Notes: a model not told the origin generated them from the letters alone. DNA of 64,000 bases from Loxodes magnus (GCA_946699065.1 CAMPDV010000222.1:124001-188000), one strand, 5' to 3'. Shown: positions 24,166-37,059, counted from the stretch's first letter. Made by a program: numbers and translations.

Positions 24166-26100
24166 ATGATAGCTTCTAAAAGGAAAGAGAATGCTAAACT
24201 TAAAGTATAGATGCCAAAGTATTCTAAAAGCTAAAATTCGTTTAACTAATTCAGGAATTGCTTGTTTATTAAAAATAAATAAGAAAATGGAATGCAATTA
24301 AATAAAAAAACGTAAAGTTTTTTCAATAAGTACTCAATGCCATGTAAGATAAATTAAGATAGATCACTAATGACATAGTTTAAATTTTAGGTAAGCAAAC
24401 TAAATAATTATAAGCTTAAAGAGATGTTTTAGATATTTAAATATGGGATATTTTTTGAAATAAATGTAGATTACATTTTAAAATCTATTTAGACCACTCG
24501 GCCACGCTGTCTGTAAAATAAAGATAAGAAATGTATTATAAACACTTTAGATGATTTAATTTATCTATTGCAAGTGTATAAAAGAGTATATCATTTAAAA
24601 AATGTCCTTATTAATTCAGGAAAATATCTTATATTAGTGCTTAAAATAATAGAAAGCCTTTTAAGTTTATGAACTGCTATAAGAAACAATTAATTTAGAT
24701 TTAATTTTACAATATCTATAAAAAACACTTTTATTTATAGAATCATCCAGTTTATATTAACTCTTTGAGATATTTATGACGATGATTCTGAAGATAATTT
24801 AGATAGAAACTAACTAAGCTCATAATATATAAACTTATTCCAACTCTTTTTATTTGGAATATTAATCTAAAGTTTTACTATCTGAAGCATGTTAATATAC
24901 ACTATTTGCTGTCTTAACTACCAAAATAAAATAAATTGAATAGAATTATTAAGTGTTTAATGTTTTCCGTCATATCTTTATTTATCTATTATCTTTATTG
25001 GCTTTATTTGATAAATAATATATAAAGATAGATTATTTCAAAACTTACAAAAAGAGTTATTATCTTAGATAAAACGTATAATTAAAGCTTTAAACAGTCT
25101 AATTATAAAATGTGTTAGATTATAATTAAAGATTAAAGCAAATATTTATTATTTGTTATTAACTAAAATAATCTTTATATTTCATACATAACTCTAATAT
25201 ATCAAACACTTTAATTCTACTGTTTACTTAGAAAACTAATAATAAATATTAAAATTTTAACTTATTGCTTATCAATTTATTACATACAACTTGACCATTA
25301 AGAAATTATATTCATTAGAATATTTTAGAAACTAAATCTCTAAAAAATAGATTTAATATTAATAACAAAGCCCTTTTTATTATCAATATAGTTAGATTTA
25401 ACTAATTTGCGCTATTAAGGTATTTAAATATTATTAATCTTAAATATTATAAATTAAAGGGATTGCTAATTTAATAAATGATTATCTCTTAGCTTTAGTT
25501 AGTAACTTTTGATAGTATATTTAATTTATACTTCAAAGAACACTAAATAGTTAAAGGTTTACTATTTATGATTTAAGAGTCATATAAGTTTTAATTGATA
25601 AGAATAGATTTAAAATATAATTAGCCTAGAATAACTTTATATGTAATAATACTTTAATACACCTAGTAATATGATAGAGTTTAGTTATAAAAGCTAATAT
25701 ACCAATATAAATTATTTATACCATATAAAAGAGATAAACTATCATTATTAAAAGAAACTCTTTATTTTTACTAACTTGCTAATTATAATAGTGTATTACA
25801 TTTAGATGCTAATATAAGTATTAGTAGGATAATACCAACTATACTTATATAGTTTTATAATATTTACTCCTTTACAACAATATTTCTTATTAATATACTA
25901 GCTACTATATCTAATAGAGCTATTTAAATGTTGTTAATATAGAATTCAGGCTATTGTCATTACTATGTATAAGCATAACTTATTAATTAAATACTCTAAC
26001 TAGAAAATAAGTGATTATTGTAAATTTATAACTCTTTTATAAATAATTAAACAGAAAGAGATTAATTAATAAAGCTAATAAAATAGGTTGCTATATCTGA
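24166..26100 (+). CDS. Doubtful ORF carrying a tRNA fragment
   Basis: From ATG 24166 one plus-strand frame remains open to TGA 26098-26100 if seven earlier TGA are Trp. The first 250 residues have somewhat more Glu/Asp/Lys than random (IASKRKENAKLKVQMPKY, DIYDDDSEDNLDRNQ). The rest is close to background. The frame runs straight through the tRNA-Leu 5' half at 24487-24511, which adds an atypical TTRPRC. It may be a small gene disrupted by that insertion, or mostly chance. Confidence 0.2.
24487..24511 (-). tRNA. 5' half of a tRNA-Leu (acceptor and D arm)
   Basis: On the minus strand this reads GACAGCG-TG-GCC-GAGTGG-TCTAA, the standard 5' part of a eukaryotic tRNA-Leu: the seven acceptor bases, the A-box TGGCCGAGTGG and the D loop. 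The match stops at TCTAA, just before the GGC that would close the D stem. Its acceptor strand is perfectly complementary to that of the 3' half at 36235-36294. As a lone half it is probably not functional. Confidence 0.75.
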
Positions 26101-26333
26101 TTGATGTGCTTATTTTATAGCTTAAACATTAATTAAAGTTGAACGATATTAAGAAAATAAAGATTGTTTATGAGGTTTTTTAATTTACTTAATAAGTATT
26201 TTACAAGTAGAAATGATATACACACAAATGTATTGTAGATAAGATTTTTTTAAGTATAGAAACTAAATGTTTATTATAAATTAATGAATGTAAAAATAAA
26301 TTATTCATTAACTTCGCTTTGTGATATTTAAAT

Positions 26334-29172
26334 TCATTCTCCGTTGTAAATTCCTTCTAATATTTAGTTTTCTTCAATAACGTCAACAAGCAATTACTTG
26401 CATTTACTTACTAAATCCTAATATAGAGAACCATTATTTGAATATCTACACTCTTAAGCGAAGTAAATCCCATTATTATGAAGTCCTTATGAATCAAACT
26501 TCACATTTAAGCCAGTTTCATTTTGTACTATGTTTAAAAGATTGATTTTCTTTGAACTGTAAAATAGTAGCTTCTTTTAGCATTTTTCGATATTAGGATA
26601 TTCTCTCACATTAGCTGCAAAATCTAATATTGATATGAATTATAAAATTATTTAATTTTTTTAATCTAGATATTTGGAACTGTCTAACGCATTAAATTGT
26701 ATATTACTTAGTATACATGATTTTACTACCAAGAAGTCTGAATTTTTTGGTAAGGAAAATTGAATTCTTCACAACATAACTTTCATGTATTTAATTGCCT
26801 TATCATTTTATTTATCCGCATTAGCAAATTTGTTCATTTCTACTATAAGTAGTTTTAACTTTAGCATATTATCCTCCTTTAAAGGTTTAATTGATTATCT
26901 AATATCCTTAGTTATGTTATGCATATGACTCTAAATGCTAATTGCAAATCTAATTAAAATAACTTGCTTAAATACATTGAATGCAGTGTTAAATTTAGTG
27001 TGTTTGCCTTCTATTTAATTTTAGTACTACTAAATTTGCTTTTAGCAGTTATTCTTGCAATTTAAGCATATGAATATTTGATTCCTTCTTACTCCAGAAA
27101 TTTTAGTTTCTTAATCCTTCCAAATTCGAAACGATACTCTGCAAATCTTAAAACTTATCATATTATTGGTATATCTACAATTATTTCACATATAATACAC
27201 TTTACATTTCCTTACATTTATGCAGTTTTTATATGAAGATGGATATCTAAGCCTATTAAGTGTTATCAATTATTAATTTCTAAAACTCTTTCTTCTATAA
27301 CTTTAATTGCAATTCTAATATTTCCTAATACAATAATTTAATAGCAAAAGAGTAATTTCCCTTGTAAAGTTAAGAGACATAAACAGTAAGAGCTAATATC
27401 ATTTGATAACAGTAAAATCATCTCTTCGAATATTTTTTATTTTGTTTTAAGCAGGTTTTAGCAGCTAAAATGCCCTCTGATGCAGGAATTGTTATTCACT
27501 AATAGCTTTATAAAAATAAGGAACTTGATACTCTTAGCATTGAGACTAGATTCTTTCTTTTATAAGTTTATCTTAATAGTTCTACTAAATATTGTAAAGT
27601 TATTAAATAACTTAATCAGGTACAGCTAACTTGGCATTCCAGCATATTCTATAACTTTAATAGCTGCTACACCTTACTTGCTAAATTCTAGGTAATTAAT
27701 CATATATCTTTTAATATAGTCGCAATAGTAGCTTTGGTTAATAGTTATATTAAATTATTTATAATTAATTTTATCTTAGCTAATAGAGTTTATCATAGAA
27801 CTTATTAACATACTATTTGCCTATTTAAATACCTAGCTATAATTAATAAAGTTTCTTAACTTTTAATATGCCCTAGCTATTAATTCCCTTTATTGGCTGT
27901 TTAGCTAATTAAGCATTTAAGTTCTAATAATCTTCTTGCAAAGCTATTTTTAATAATTTATCCAAATATTTTCTTTTTTAATAATTTTGTTAATAGATGA
28001 ATATGATGAAAATCCTTGCTATGCTTATCGCAATGGTTTATATTAGTTATAAATATTTAATAGCCTGAAAAATAAAATAGTAGTTAAACAATAAAAATAG
28101 TAAAATATAGCTAGCAGTACATAATAAAATAAGGAAAATAATAAGCTTATCTTAGTTATTAATAATTGTTTCTTATTTTTCTTTATATGTCAATTAAGAA
28201 TTCTATAGCCTATTCATTTGTCTACATAATCAATTAAATAGGCTATAAGACTTCTATATGTTATGGTAAAAAGCAAGCTATTATTAAGTTTAGTGCTTTA
28301 TCGCATAGCTTATTTAGCAAACTAAGCTAAATCATAATGAATAATTAAAAAATTAGCATTTAATATAGTTTTAAGTCTTTTAGAACTAGTTTAAAGTATT
28401 AAAGGGGATTTTTTACTTTAATTAGGTATTTTATAAACTTTTAATTCTATTGCATTATGCTTCATTGCTAGTTTTATTTAAGCAACTAATAAATCATATG
28501 ACTTTACTAAGTTCCTATATAGTTTAAATTCTACTTTATTACATAGACTGCTTCTTAATCGAGATTATACTATGAATAAATTGTAAGTTTTGTTATTAGA
28601 TAGAGTATGTTAATATTAATTTATAGACATGAAATATAAAACAAAAGAGATTGCCAGAACTATCTATTACATTAAGATACGACAAACTGCATAAGAAAAT
28701 AAAGCAGATTCTCCTTTTAAGATTTACAATATTTAGTTAATAAATTCTATATTCACTAGTATTTTATAATATTTTTCGTATCAATGCTTAAATGAATTGA
28801 TGTTGATTCTAATTATTTTAAAGCAATTGTAATTGAAAATTAAAAATTAATTCTTTGAGTCAGTAAATAGATAGCAATACTTTTTTCAACTTCATTTAAA
28901 TAACCTTATCAATTTTTAAGCACTTTTGCCTCAATTTTAGACAACAAATTTGATTTTAAAATTCAAACCAAAAAATAAATGCTATTTTACTATTATTCTC
29001 TCAAAGAACTCTATTTCCTTTTCTCTTTTTTGCGTACTTGAAACATCAAAAGCAAACCATTTTTTTCAGCTATTTTTGATTTAAAATAATTTTTTCTAGC
29101 TTTTAAAGTCATACGAGATTTTCTTACTTTCTATCACTAACAAATTTTTTTGACGAAATCCACCTGACCCAT
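26334..29172 (-). CDS. Large protein with PARP-like C-terminal segment
   Basis: Coding composition is clear in three successive minus-strand frames, joined by at least two short introns or shifts. An N-terminal part starts at ATG 29172 (MGQVDFVKKICQWQKVRK) to about 28760. A middle part runs from about 28700 to 27000 (VEFKLYRNLVKSYDLLV, GVAAIKVIEYAGMPSQLYL, VLGNIRIAIKVIEERVLEI), and the C-terminal part ends at TGA 26336-26334. The C-terminus reads KLLFYSSKKINLLNIVQNE ... GLHNNGIYFAQECRYSNNG, which resembles the poly-ADP-ribose polymerase catalytic core (HGT...GxGIYFA...YS). The usual His-Gly is Phe-Tyr-Ser here and the domain stops early, so activity is doubtful. A GT-AG gap of 23 nt near 27000 could be an intron. 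The helical middle is unassigned. I am fairly sure of a gene, less of its class. Confidence 0.45.
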
Positions 29173-29454
29173 TTTGTTAATAAATAAATGTTTAAATTTG
29201 AGTATACGATTTTAGCTAAAATATCTATCTCAATCCTTAAATCATAATAGTATGCAAATTAATTTAACTTTTTCAGCTAAGATTCTTAATTATATGATTA
29301 TCTTCAAAATATTTCATGAAATTCTTTTTTTTATTAGTTTAAAATAATCTATTTTAGCAAATAGCCTTAACTTTTCGCTGTATTTTTAGATTACTTAGAT
29401 AATTTTCTAATTTCAATTATCTTAAATTGTTTTCTTCAGTTAGAGGGTATAAAA

Positions 29455-30447
29455 ATGAGGTATCTAGATCTTGATTTTTCTTTTGTCTAAACAGTAGCTC
29501 AAACATTATAGTATTATTTTGAATTATCTGGATAAAAGGATAAAATGGAAAACTTCTTGTAAAAAACCTCTTCTCAAAAGGATTCATCTTACGAGCAATA
29601 AAATATATTTTAAGCACTCCAATTGCTGTAATAAGAAAATTTCAACCTCCTAAGAACAGTTCAAGAACTAGAAAGAAAAATAGAGCACCTGATGTACAAT
29701 TAATAAGAATAAATGAAAAATGAAAATAAATAGACAGGAAACAACAAAATAGAAGAGCTAGAGAAAAAATTCGACTAATTCGCAGAACTAACTGAAAGCA
29801 TATTTTTGCAAAATATACAGGGGAATGATCCTATGTATGTGGAGAAACAGCCTGCAATAAAAGATATTCCCTATAGGAAAATACTGCGATGCTGATACTG
29901 CAAGAGACCAGGACACAAAGTTAGAAACTGCTTCTAATACCAATAAAAACAGAAAGCAGAAAATTTAAAGCTATGAAGAACCATAAGTAAACTATATTGC
30001 ACTGCGGAAGGAAGAATTTATAGAAGAAAGATGTACGCAGGGCATGAAATTCTAGAAGACGTGATTATAGCAGGACAAAGAAGAAATGAACAAATGCTTG
30101 GAATGAAGATTGATTGAAGCAAGATTATGAAAATAAAAAAGGGAGAACACAGCACAGACAGATATGTGCTTCAAGAAGAAGACCCAGAAGAAGACTGGAA
30201 ATGGAAATTTTAACAAACTATTAAACTTTAAAAAGTGACGAACCTTATTGATAGGTGGGATCACTATAATTAATTATTATTAATTATTATTCTTGATTTT
30301 CCCTTTTTCTTTTTTGAAACTTTTCTCATCTTTACTTTGTTGCTTTATATATCCCATCCCCTTATTTCTCTTGATTAATGGATAGTCACTTAATTTCTGT
30401 ATATATTCATAATAATTCTCTAGATATTTTCCTAAATAAAATTTTGA
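29455..30447 (+). CDS. Gag-like coiled-coil and CCHC zinc-knuckle protein
   Basis: The best preserved copy of the family. ATG at 29455; a second in-frame ATG lies at 29545. Residues 1-125 are predicted coiled coil (RTVQELERKIEHLMYNQQ, KIEELEKKFDQFAEL). A basic linker leads to a complete zinc knuckle at 29890-29931, C-WY-C-KRPG-H-KVRN-C, with TGA as Trp inside. It is followed by KLYCTAEGRIYRRK and an acidic C-terminus (LQEEDPEEDW). Such proteins bind and package RNA in retroelements. The coding signal fades at about 30270 (RWDHYN then TAA); the first TGA stop is 30445-30447. No reverse transcriptase or integrase follows before the next gene, so this is either a Gag-only element or a domesticated gene. 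Confidence 0.6.
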
Positions 30448-30753
30448 CTATTATTGCTTCTTTTTAGTTTATTATGAATAGGATCTTTTCATTGTTTGTT
30501 GAGATGTTTATTTAATATTTTATTGTGAAAGAAAATTAAGAAATAAATTGCAAAACTATCAAAATACATTTAGTTCAAATATAGATCTAATTGAAATCTT
30601 CTTAAAATTAAATAATAAAGAATAATCGTTAAAATTTTCATAAACAGGAGTAAACAGACTTGTATTTGGATTTTACCATGTAAATTCTAAAAATCACTTA
30701 TCAATTACAAAGTTTCTTTAGTTATGTTAATTAAAAGCTAATTAACTTAATTA

Positions 30754-33700
30754 ATGATAAGTCGTTTACACCTAATTATTTTCAAACTTTATTGCTTCCA
30801 TTGTTAATGTGTTTATTTATTAATTCCTCAAAGTGCTTTTTAATTCTTTGTTACTCTAGCTTATGAATAAAGAAATTAACGGTAATGTTTTTTGTTTATA
30901 AGCGAAGAAACTATTTTCTTACAAAATAAAAATGCTGCATTTGATTATACTCCTCGCTGTATTTTTTAAAACTGAATCCCTGAATGTACTCATAATAAGT
31001 TCTCCACATACAATTCCCTACATTTCAGATGTTTTAACCTACCAAATTACTCGAGTAAGTTTGAATAAACTAACTTTTAACCCATTCCTTTATACTTAGA
31101 GAATTAAGACTTTTAACTTAACGAAATTGAAACTAAAATAAGAGTTTTAGACATTTAAATCATTCTTGATATTAGCTTCAATCACTTTTACACACAAAGA
31201 ATTAGTTAGTTAAGTAAGCTATGCCTTTGCTTTATTGCCTATAGAAGCGATAAATCAATTTAAATCCAAAATGCTTACTAAATACTGCCAAGCTATCAGT
31301 AAGAAGGTGTGGCTCTGCAAACTCTATTTCACTTTTTAAATCTTACAAAAATATCTTACTTAAGCTAGTAGGAGAAGAGGTTTTATAAACCAAGCGAATA
31401 TTTCGATCTTAGTAGAATAAGAATAAGTACTTCAGTTAATATTCCACTAAATTCTTATTATGGCTTTAATTAAAAGCAATGTCAAAATACTTAAATCCAA
31501 AATAGGCTGTTCAATGAAGTTCCTAAAGCTATCAGAATTTATGGATCTTCGACTATCTTAATGCAAGCGGACGTCTGCTGATAAGTTTTTATTTTAAACC
31601 TAGCAACATTTTACTAAATGGCAGGAAGTTAGTATGCATGAGTAATAGGACTAGAATCATCAAATTTAATAAAAGTTGAAATAACTTAGTTAGTTTAAGA
31701 AAATTCCAAGATTTATTTAAATATTCTAGATAACGGAATGATCGCTTTAACACCAAAAGAATTTATTCCAGGAAACTATTTGGAACTAACTGCATATTAT
31801 GCTTTAAGAACCTTAAAATTCATAGATTATATCAATTAATTTAGAGATTTCAACTTGGAAAAAACTTATCCTGAGTTTTTCAAAATATATCAAAGCTTAT
31901 TCTTTAATCAAAATAGACAGATTATAGCAGAGTTTTCAGTTTATAATATATAGAACAAAGAGCTTATAGAGGTTTATTAAATAGTTAACAATAATATTGT
32001 TCAAAAATCATCAATTATATATCCTGGCCCTAGCTTCATCCCTCCGCCTGATTAACTTACGATTTAAATGTCTTACTCTACTAATGATAAAGAACCAAAT
32101 GGCTAGGAACCTTTTATGGCGATTACAATTCCTCCTCTTCATATTCCTTGCTTCATTGATTATATAAATAAAGATAAAAGCCTGCTCAGTAACTATTTGA
32201 TAAGAGCTTAACCTCTTTCTTATGGAGGATTGAGATACAATATTAGTTATACTTTATAGGTATTTATAGAAAACTACTTCTAAATAGGAGTTGCCCATTT
32301 AGGAAGCTTAGTGATATCAAGTTGACTGCCGGCTTATTATGTATTAAAAGCAATGAATGTGATAATTCCATACACATATATTAGTAGAGAAGACTAACTG
32401 CAGAACATTTAAGAGCACTCAAATGCTTTTAATAATTATATCTCTTGGAAGTTCTTTGGAGATATGTACATTAAATACACTTAGAAAAATAAATGAAATA
32501 GCTTTGGAATATTTTTCGAAGAAATAGAACCTTCTAACTTGAAAGTTCATAACTAAATCAAATAATGAGCCTAAAAGAACAATAAAAACATCCTTAATAC
32601 CAATGAAACTACTTTTACCACTAATGCTCTTACATACGATTAAGATAATTACGATAAGTTAGCTTGATAAATAATGTAAAAAGAAATAAAAATAATTCTA
32701 GCTTTTCCTGCTATAAATGTAATTAAATCAGTTAGCACCCAATTAATGAAAATTGGATGAGAGTCAGGTGATACTAATTTTATTATTTTATATACGGCTA
32801 ACGTAGTTGAAAATTCAGCTGATGACCCTAAACAATTATAGAAGATAAAAAGACTTTTGCAAGGATCAATTACTATAACACCAATAGAGTACATTGGAGA
32901 GGAAGGATAAAAGATAAAAGAAATACAAACTAATTGCTTGGACATTCAAATTTCATCATGTTACTACGTAGAAGAAACTCTTATAATAGCTCATGGAATT
33001 TCAAATTGCATCAATTAAGGCTAAGATTATTCAAACCCTCAAAGTTTAGCTCGAAGCATGAGACTTAATAAATTTGTAGGATGCAGTGGAAACGTAAAGT
33101 TTTAATAGAGTAACACTTTTAGAGGAAATTTAAATTTTTATTTCGTTAACAATGTATATGATTCAGAATGAAATTTATAGTTACTACCATATCTTGAATA
33201 CTGTCCAACATGCGCTATTGTTTGGACTTTCCTAAAGACTTCGCCACTTTGAAATGATAATACAACTCAGACTCCTTCAGATGTGTTTCCTATTTACAAT
33301 GAAAACTGTGATTTTTCTGAACGAAAAGTAAAAGAATTCAAAAAAGGATATCAATTAAACTTGATCGGAATGTTAATCATTCTAATTTATACTCTTATTA
33401 TTACAATTGCTGGATATCGAATTTGACAGAAAAGAAAACATCTAAATTTAGTTAAAGAAGTTTGACTTTCAAATGAAGATTAATTATTTACCTTTTTATT
33501 AATCATAAACTTGCTATAAATTTTATCTGTTGGTCCAGATCTTTCAGATTTATTCAATAAAGAGGTAGATTTTTTAATACGAGTCTTTGTACTAGATATA
33601 ATTGGCTTTAATTTTCCAATTGAGGTGTTTTGATCGATATTTTATTTAAGTGTGATCATTGCTTTTGTTACCATCATTTTTATTTTGGCCTTTTTATTTA

Positions 33701-34998
33701 GGTTTGAAATTATCTTCGAAAATAAATCTTTCTTTATGAGAAAAATAGGAAATCTATCTTTTAATTTTTCTCTAATTCTGACTGAAATCACGTTTTTGCC
33801 AGTCTTTTATGTTTTATTAGAACCTTATTAGTGCATTTATGGAAGAGATGAAAACCTTGACTTTTAACTCGATTGAAGTGAAAGTTTACTGATGTCAGAT
33901 TGCTCAGCAAGCTGCTTCTCGCAGGTCCACATTATTGCTTTTGTTTTTTCTTGTTTCGTTTTGGGACTTTATTTACCAATGACCATTCTTTGCTAACCAC
34001 ACTGATAAGAATTACATGAGTAGTTGCACATTAAATAACAATCTAAGTTTATAATTATAAAGACTTAATTCGAGATTTTGTTAGTTTTATTAAATAAACT
34101 AACAAAGGAAAAATACGAAATTTAGCATAGTTTCATTTACTCCTTCTTAATAATAATATTTGCCTTTTGAATTTACAAAGTAAAGCCTATCACTTTTATG
34201 AAGATAAATATTTTAATGCTTGTTTCTTTAATAATGATATTTTATACCTCATTAATCAATTCAATTATTAAAGTTTTGGGTAACTCTCATATTTATATAT
34301 TTGCTATTTACTCAATAGGCTCAGCAATCATCCTTATTGTAGGAATCATCTATTAGAAGCGCTTTCCCAATCTCTTGAAGTAACTAAAACCTGATTTGAT
34401 AAGACTTTTCAGATTTGCTTTTAGACCTTGGGCAAATGTTTCTTTGCTGATAGAAAATATTAAAATTTAGTAGAGAAGAGTTAGTTTAATGAGATAGAAT
34501 CTTTATTAAAATGTAGAAGAATCAGAAACTGCCTAGCAAGAAAAGTTAAAGTCGACACTTCTTCAAGTAAGAAAATAAAGTCTAATGCAAATAAAAAATT
34601 TAGATGTTTAAAGTGAAATTGAAAATGAAGAATGGGCAAAATTCCTCTAGGATATAGAAATCGAAAAAGTAAAAGCAAAAGCAAAAGATAACTTCAAGGC
34701 AGAAAGTGGTTATACAATGGAAATCCCTAATAATTTAAATAATTCAAACTTGAACTAAAGCATGCAAATTATAGAGCTTTCTAGTGAAAAGAAAATAGCT
34801 CAAAAATTTATAAATATATTAGATTAAAGTTCAGTAAATGAAAATCAAACTTAATAGAACTTAAGTGCAGAAAGATAGAAATAAGTAATGTAATAAAGCT
34901 TTATGCAGATGGAGTTTCAACCTGGTTAGGATAAAGATAATAAATCTTTAAATAATAAAAAGGTTATCTTTATAGAAAACTTAGACGAAGAGATCTGA
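30754..34998 (+). CDS. Family-3 GPCR-like receptor with venus-flytrap ectodomain
   Basis: One frame, 1414 residues, TAA/TAG=Gln, many TGA=Trp, stop TGA 34996-34998. The start at 30754 is the only in-frame ATG near; it precedes a hydrophobic stretch (LHLIIFKLYCFHC). The extracellular part to about residue 865 carries periplasmic-binding-type (ANF-receptor) signatures: ILPSYQQEGVALQTLFHFL and VAHLGSLVISSWLPAYYVLK. Then come several membrane helices, from LNLIGMLIILIYTLIITIAG at about residue 870 to about 1215, with extracellular Cys (CSASC). The cytoplasmic tail is Glu/Gln-rich. It resembles metabotropic glutamate/GABA-B type receptors in layout; ligand unknown. The receptor at 46.4 kb shares the membrane part (SVGPDLSDL / SIGPDISSY). 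A chemosensory role is inferred. Confidence 0.8.
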
Positions 34999-35009
34999 AA
35001 ATAATTTTT

Positions 35010-36230
35010 CTTATAATTAAGATATTTCACGCTAAAATAAACATCTTTTAAAATCTTTTTATAAGTCAAACCTAAAATCTTCTTACTTATATTTATTAAA
35101 TGAAAGATCTATCTAAGCAATAATTATTATCTAAAGAATATAAATTAAACTTTATTTGAGTATTTTTGTCATGTTTGAGTCGTTAAATTCTTAATTTTAT
35201 GAAATGTATTAATAAAGCAAATTTAATAAGAATAAAGGGTAAATATACAAAGAGGTATTGATTATATAGTTAAGATGTATTTTTAGATAAATAGTTTAAG
35301 TTTCTTTTTTTATTTTATTTAGGTATTCAGCTAGATATTATGCTTATTTTTTAATTATTTTAAGTTTTTAATTATTTTTAAACTTCATAAGGAAACTAAA
35401 TAGTTAATACTTTGAGTAAGCAGCTTTCTAGATAAATAAATGCATAACTTATTTCTTTCTTGTCATTTGAAAAGTTTCTAAAATTTTTGATGTTTATAGA
35501 GTTTTAAAGGAATAGTAGTAGAAAATTATAATAAATATAGGACTAAAATTACTAATAGTAGAGTTATTTAGATTACCTTAATTTTTATTATTCTTTTGAT
35601 TTTTTAGTTTTGCTATTTTGCACCTTAAATAAAATTAAAAAGTTAGATCTAAAATAAAAAAGATTTAGAATTAAAACTCAATAAGACATATCTAGATATA
35701 TTTAGATTTAGTAAGATATAGTAAAATAAAGTGATTTAGACATTGGTAGATCACTTTAAAGTTATAAATAATAATAGATTCTCTCAAAATTTACAAAGTT
35801 ATATAATGCTTCAATATCATTACAAAAAAGTAAAAAATAACTATTTGGAATATGAAGAAAATGTATGAACAAGATATTAAAAGCTTTCAAAAAAATTAAG
35901 CCGATATAAAATAATAAATTATTCAAGATCAATCTTGTTTAATCCAAAATTAGATGTGAGATTGTATGGAGGTAAAGGAAATAAAATGCAATAGTATTCA
36001 TCTAAAATATTTGACAAAAAGCATATAGAGAAAATTCTAAAGCTGCAAAAATACAATGTTTAGAATCTACTTTAATTAATATATAATCTATATTAAAAAA
36101 CTCAATCCATTTTCTACCTTTCCAAATTTACTTTGTAATCAAATATTGCAACTAGTTAATTAAACAATATGATTTAGCATGCTTTTTTTTAAATTTCCTA
36201 TATTTTTTAAAATTAAAACACATAAACATA
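35010..36230. other. AT-rich interval, no gene recognised
   Basis: About 1.2 kb between the receptor stop and the tRNA fragment. No coding signal, RNA or repeat recognised. Confidence 0.4.
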
Positions 36231-36234
36231 AAAA

Positions 36235-36294
36235 TGACAGCGGAGGGATTTGAACCCGCGCCTCAAAAGACTAGCGCCTAAAGCTAGCGCCTTA
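36235..36294 (-). tRNA. 3' part of a tRNA-Leu(UAG)
   Basis: Minus strand: D-stem end AAGGCG, anticodon arm CTAGC-TTTAGGC-GCTAG (perfect 5-bp stem, anticodon TAG), a long variable region, T arm GCGGG-TTCAAAT-CCCTC with one mismatch, acceptor CGCTGTC and discriminator A. The long variable region and anticodon fit Leu (codon CUA/CUG); a Gln suppressor reading UAG would need CUA. Upstream on the minus strand the expected D arm and acceptor are missing and replaced by AT-rich sequence. The missing part is found at 24487-24511. Confidence 0.8.
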
Positions 36295-36544
36295 AATATA
36301 TAAATTACATCTCTTTGTTCAAAGTTCTTCTTTACTTTTTAAGAAGATGTCTATTATACATTTTTTGTTTTCACTTTAGTTTTTGTATCCTTATTGCTTT
36401 CTCTTTTAGAGATTTTATTTAATTTTCAAAATTTTGAATGTTTTAAAGAAACTTATTCAAAAAATCCTCTATAAGATAAAAATAGCTCAGTGTATTTTTT
36501 TAGATATTAGCATTATTTATATAATATTATTCATTATAATTAAA

Positions 36545-36837
36545 AGGATGATGTGAGGTGAGAATGGCCTTCTTGACTAAAATTTCTGGTTTTAAGGCTA
36601 GGAACAAGCTCCTTTCCTATCACTGAGAAAGTCCCTAGTGAGAGTTATTTTCTGAAGGGAACACTGTCTTCGAGATTATCTGCTCTTGGTAGGGATTTGT
36701 AATCTGGCTGCTCATAGCGATGGAGCTCCCTGGTTACTGTCTGGAACACAACAGGATATCCCCGTTATTCTTTAAAAAGAGAGCATCGGGTCTTCTAACT
36801 GGAAAGGAGTTTCTGGTTCCGAAAACTTTTGCAGTTA
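36545..36837 (-). ncRNA. GC-rich island, candidate structured RNA
   Basis: About 290 bp with much higher GC than any flank and no coding frame. It has short self-complementary parts (AGGAA ... TTCCT, TCACT ... AGTGA, GGAGCTCC). On the minus strand it is preceded by AT-rich sequence and ends at a run of four T (CATCATCCTTTT), as a Pol III transcript would. On the plus strand there is no such terminator. I could not match it to SRP, RNase P or snoRNA consensus, and it lacks the hairpin tail of the repeats. Strand is a guess. It could also be a repeat with a single copy in the window. Confidence 0.35.
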
Positions 36838-37059
36838 AAATTAATTAATGATATATTTACTAAAATAGATTATAATTCTTATACAACAAGTTTGAGCAAT
36901 AAACCATCAATTATTTCTAGCATTTAAATATAGTGTTTAGATTTAATTTAGAATATCCTAAAGTTAGGATTTTAAATATAATAAGCTTTTGAAGTAACTT
37001 TTTATAGTTAATGTAAATATTAATTTTAATTATACAATTTAGGAATTGTTAAAAAACGG

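Noticed and set aside
31203-31240. 31-nt GT-AG intron in the 30.75 kb receptor
   Set aside because: The unspliced frame is continuous and matches the ligand-binding family; splicing would break it.
36235-36255. LTR retrotransposon primer-binding site complementary to a tRNA 3' end
   Set aside because: The match extends through the T arm and anticodon arm (60 nt), and there is no TGG start or flanking LTR, so it is a tRNA gene part.
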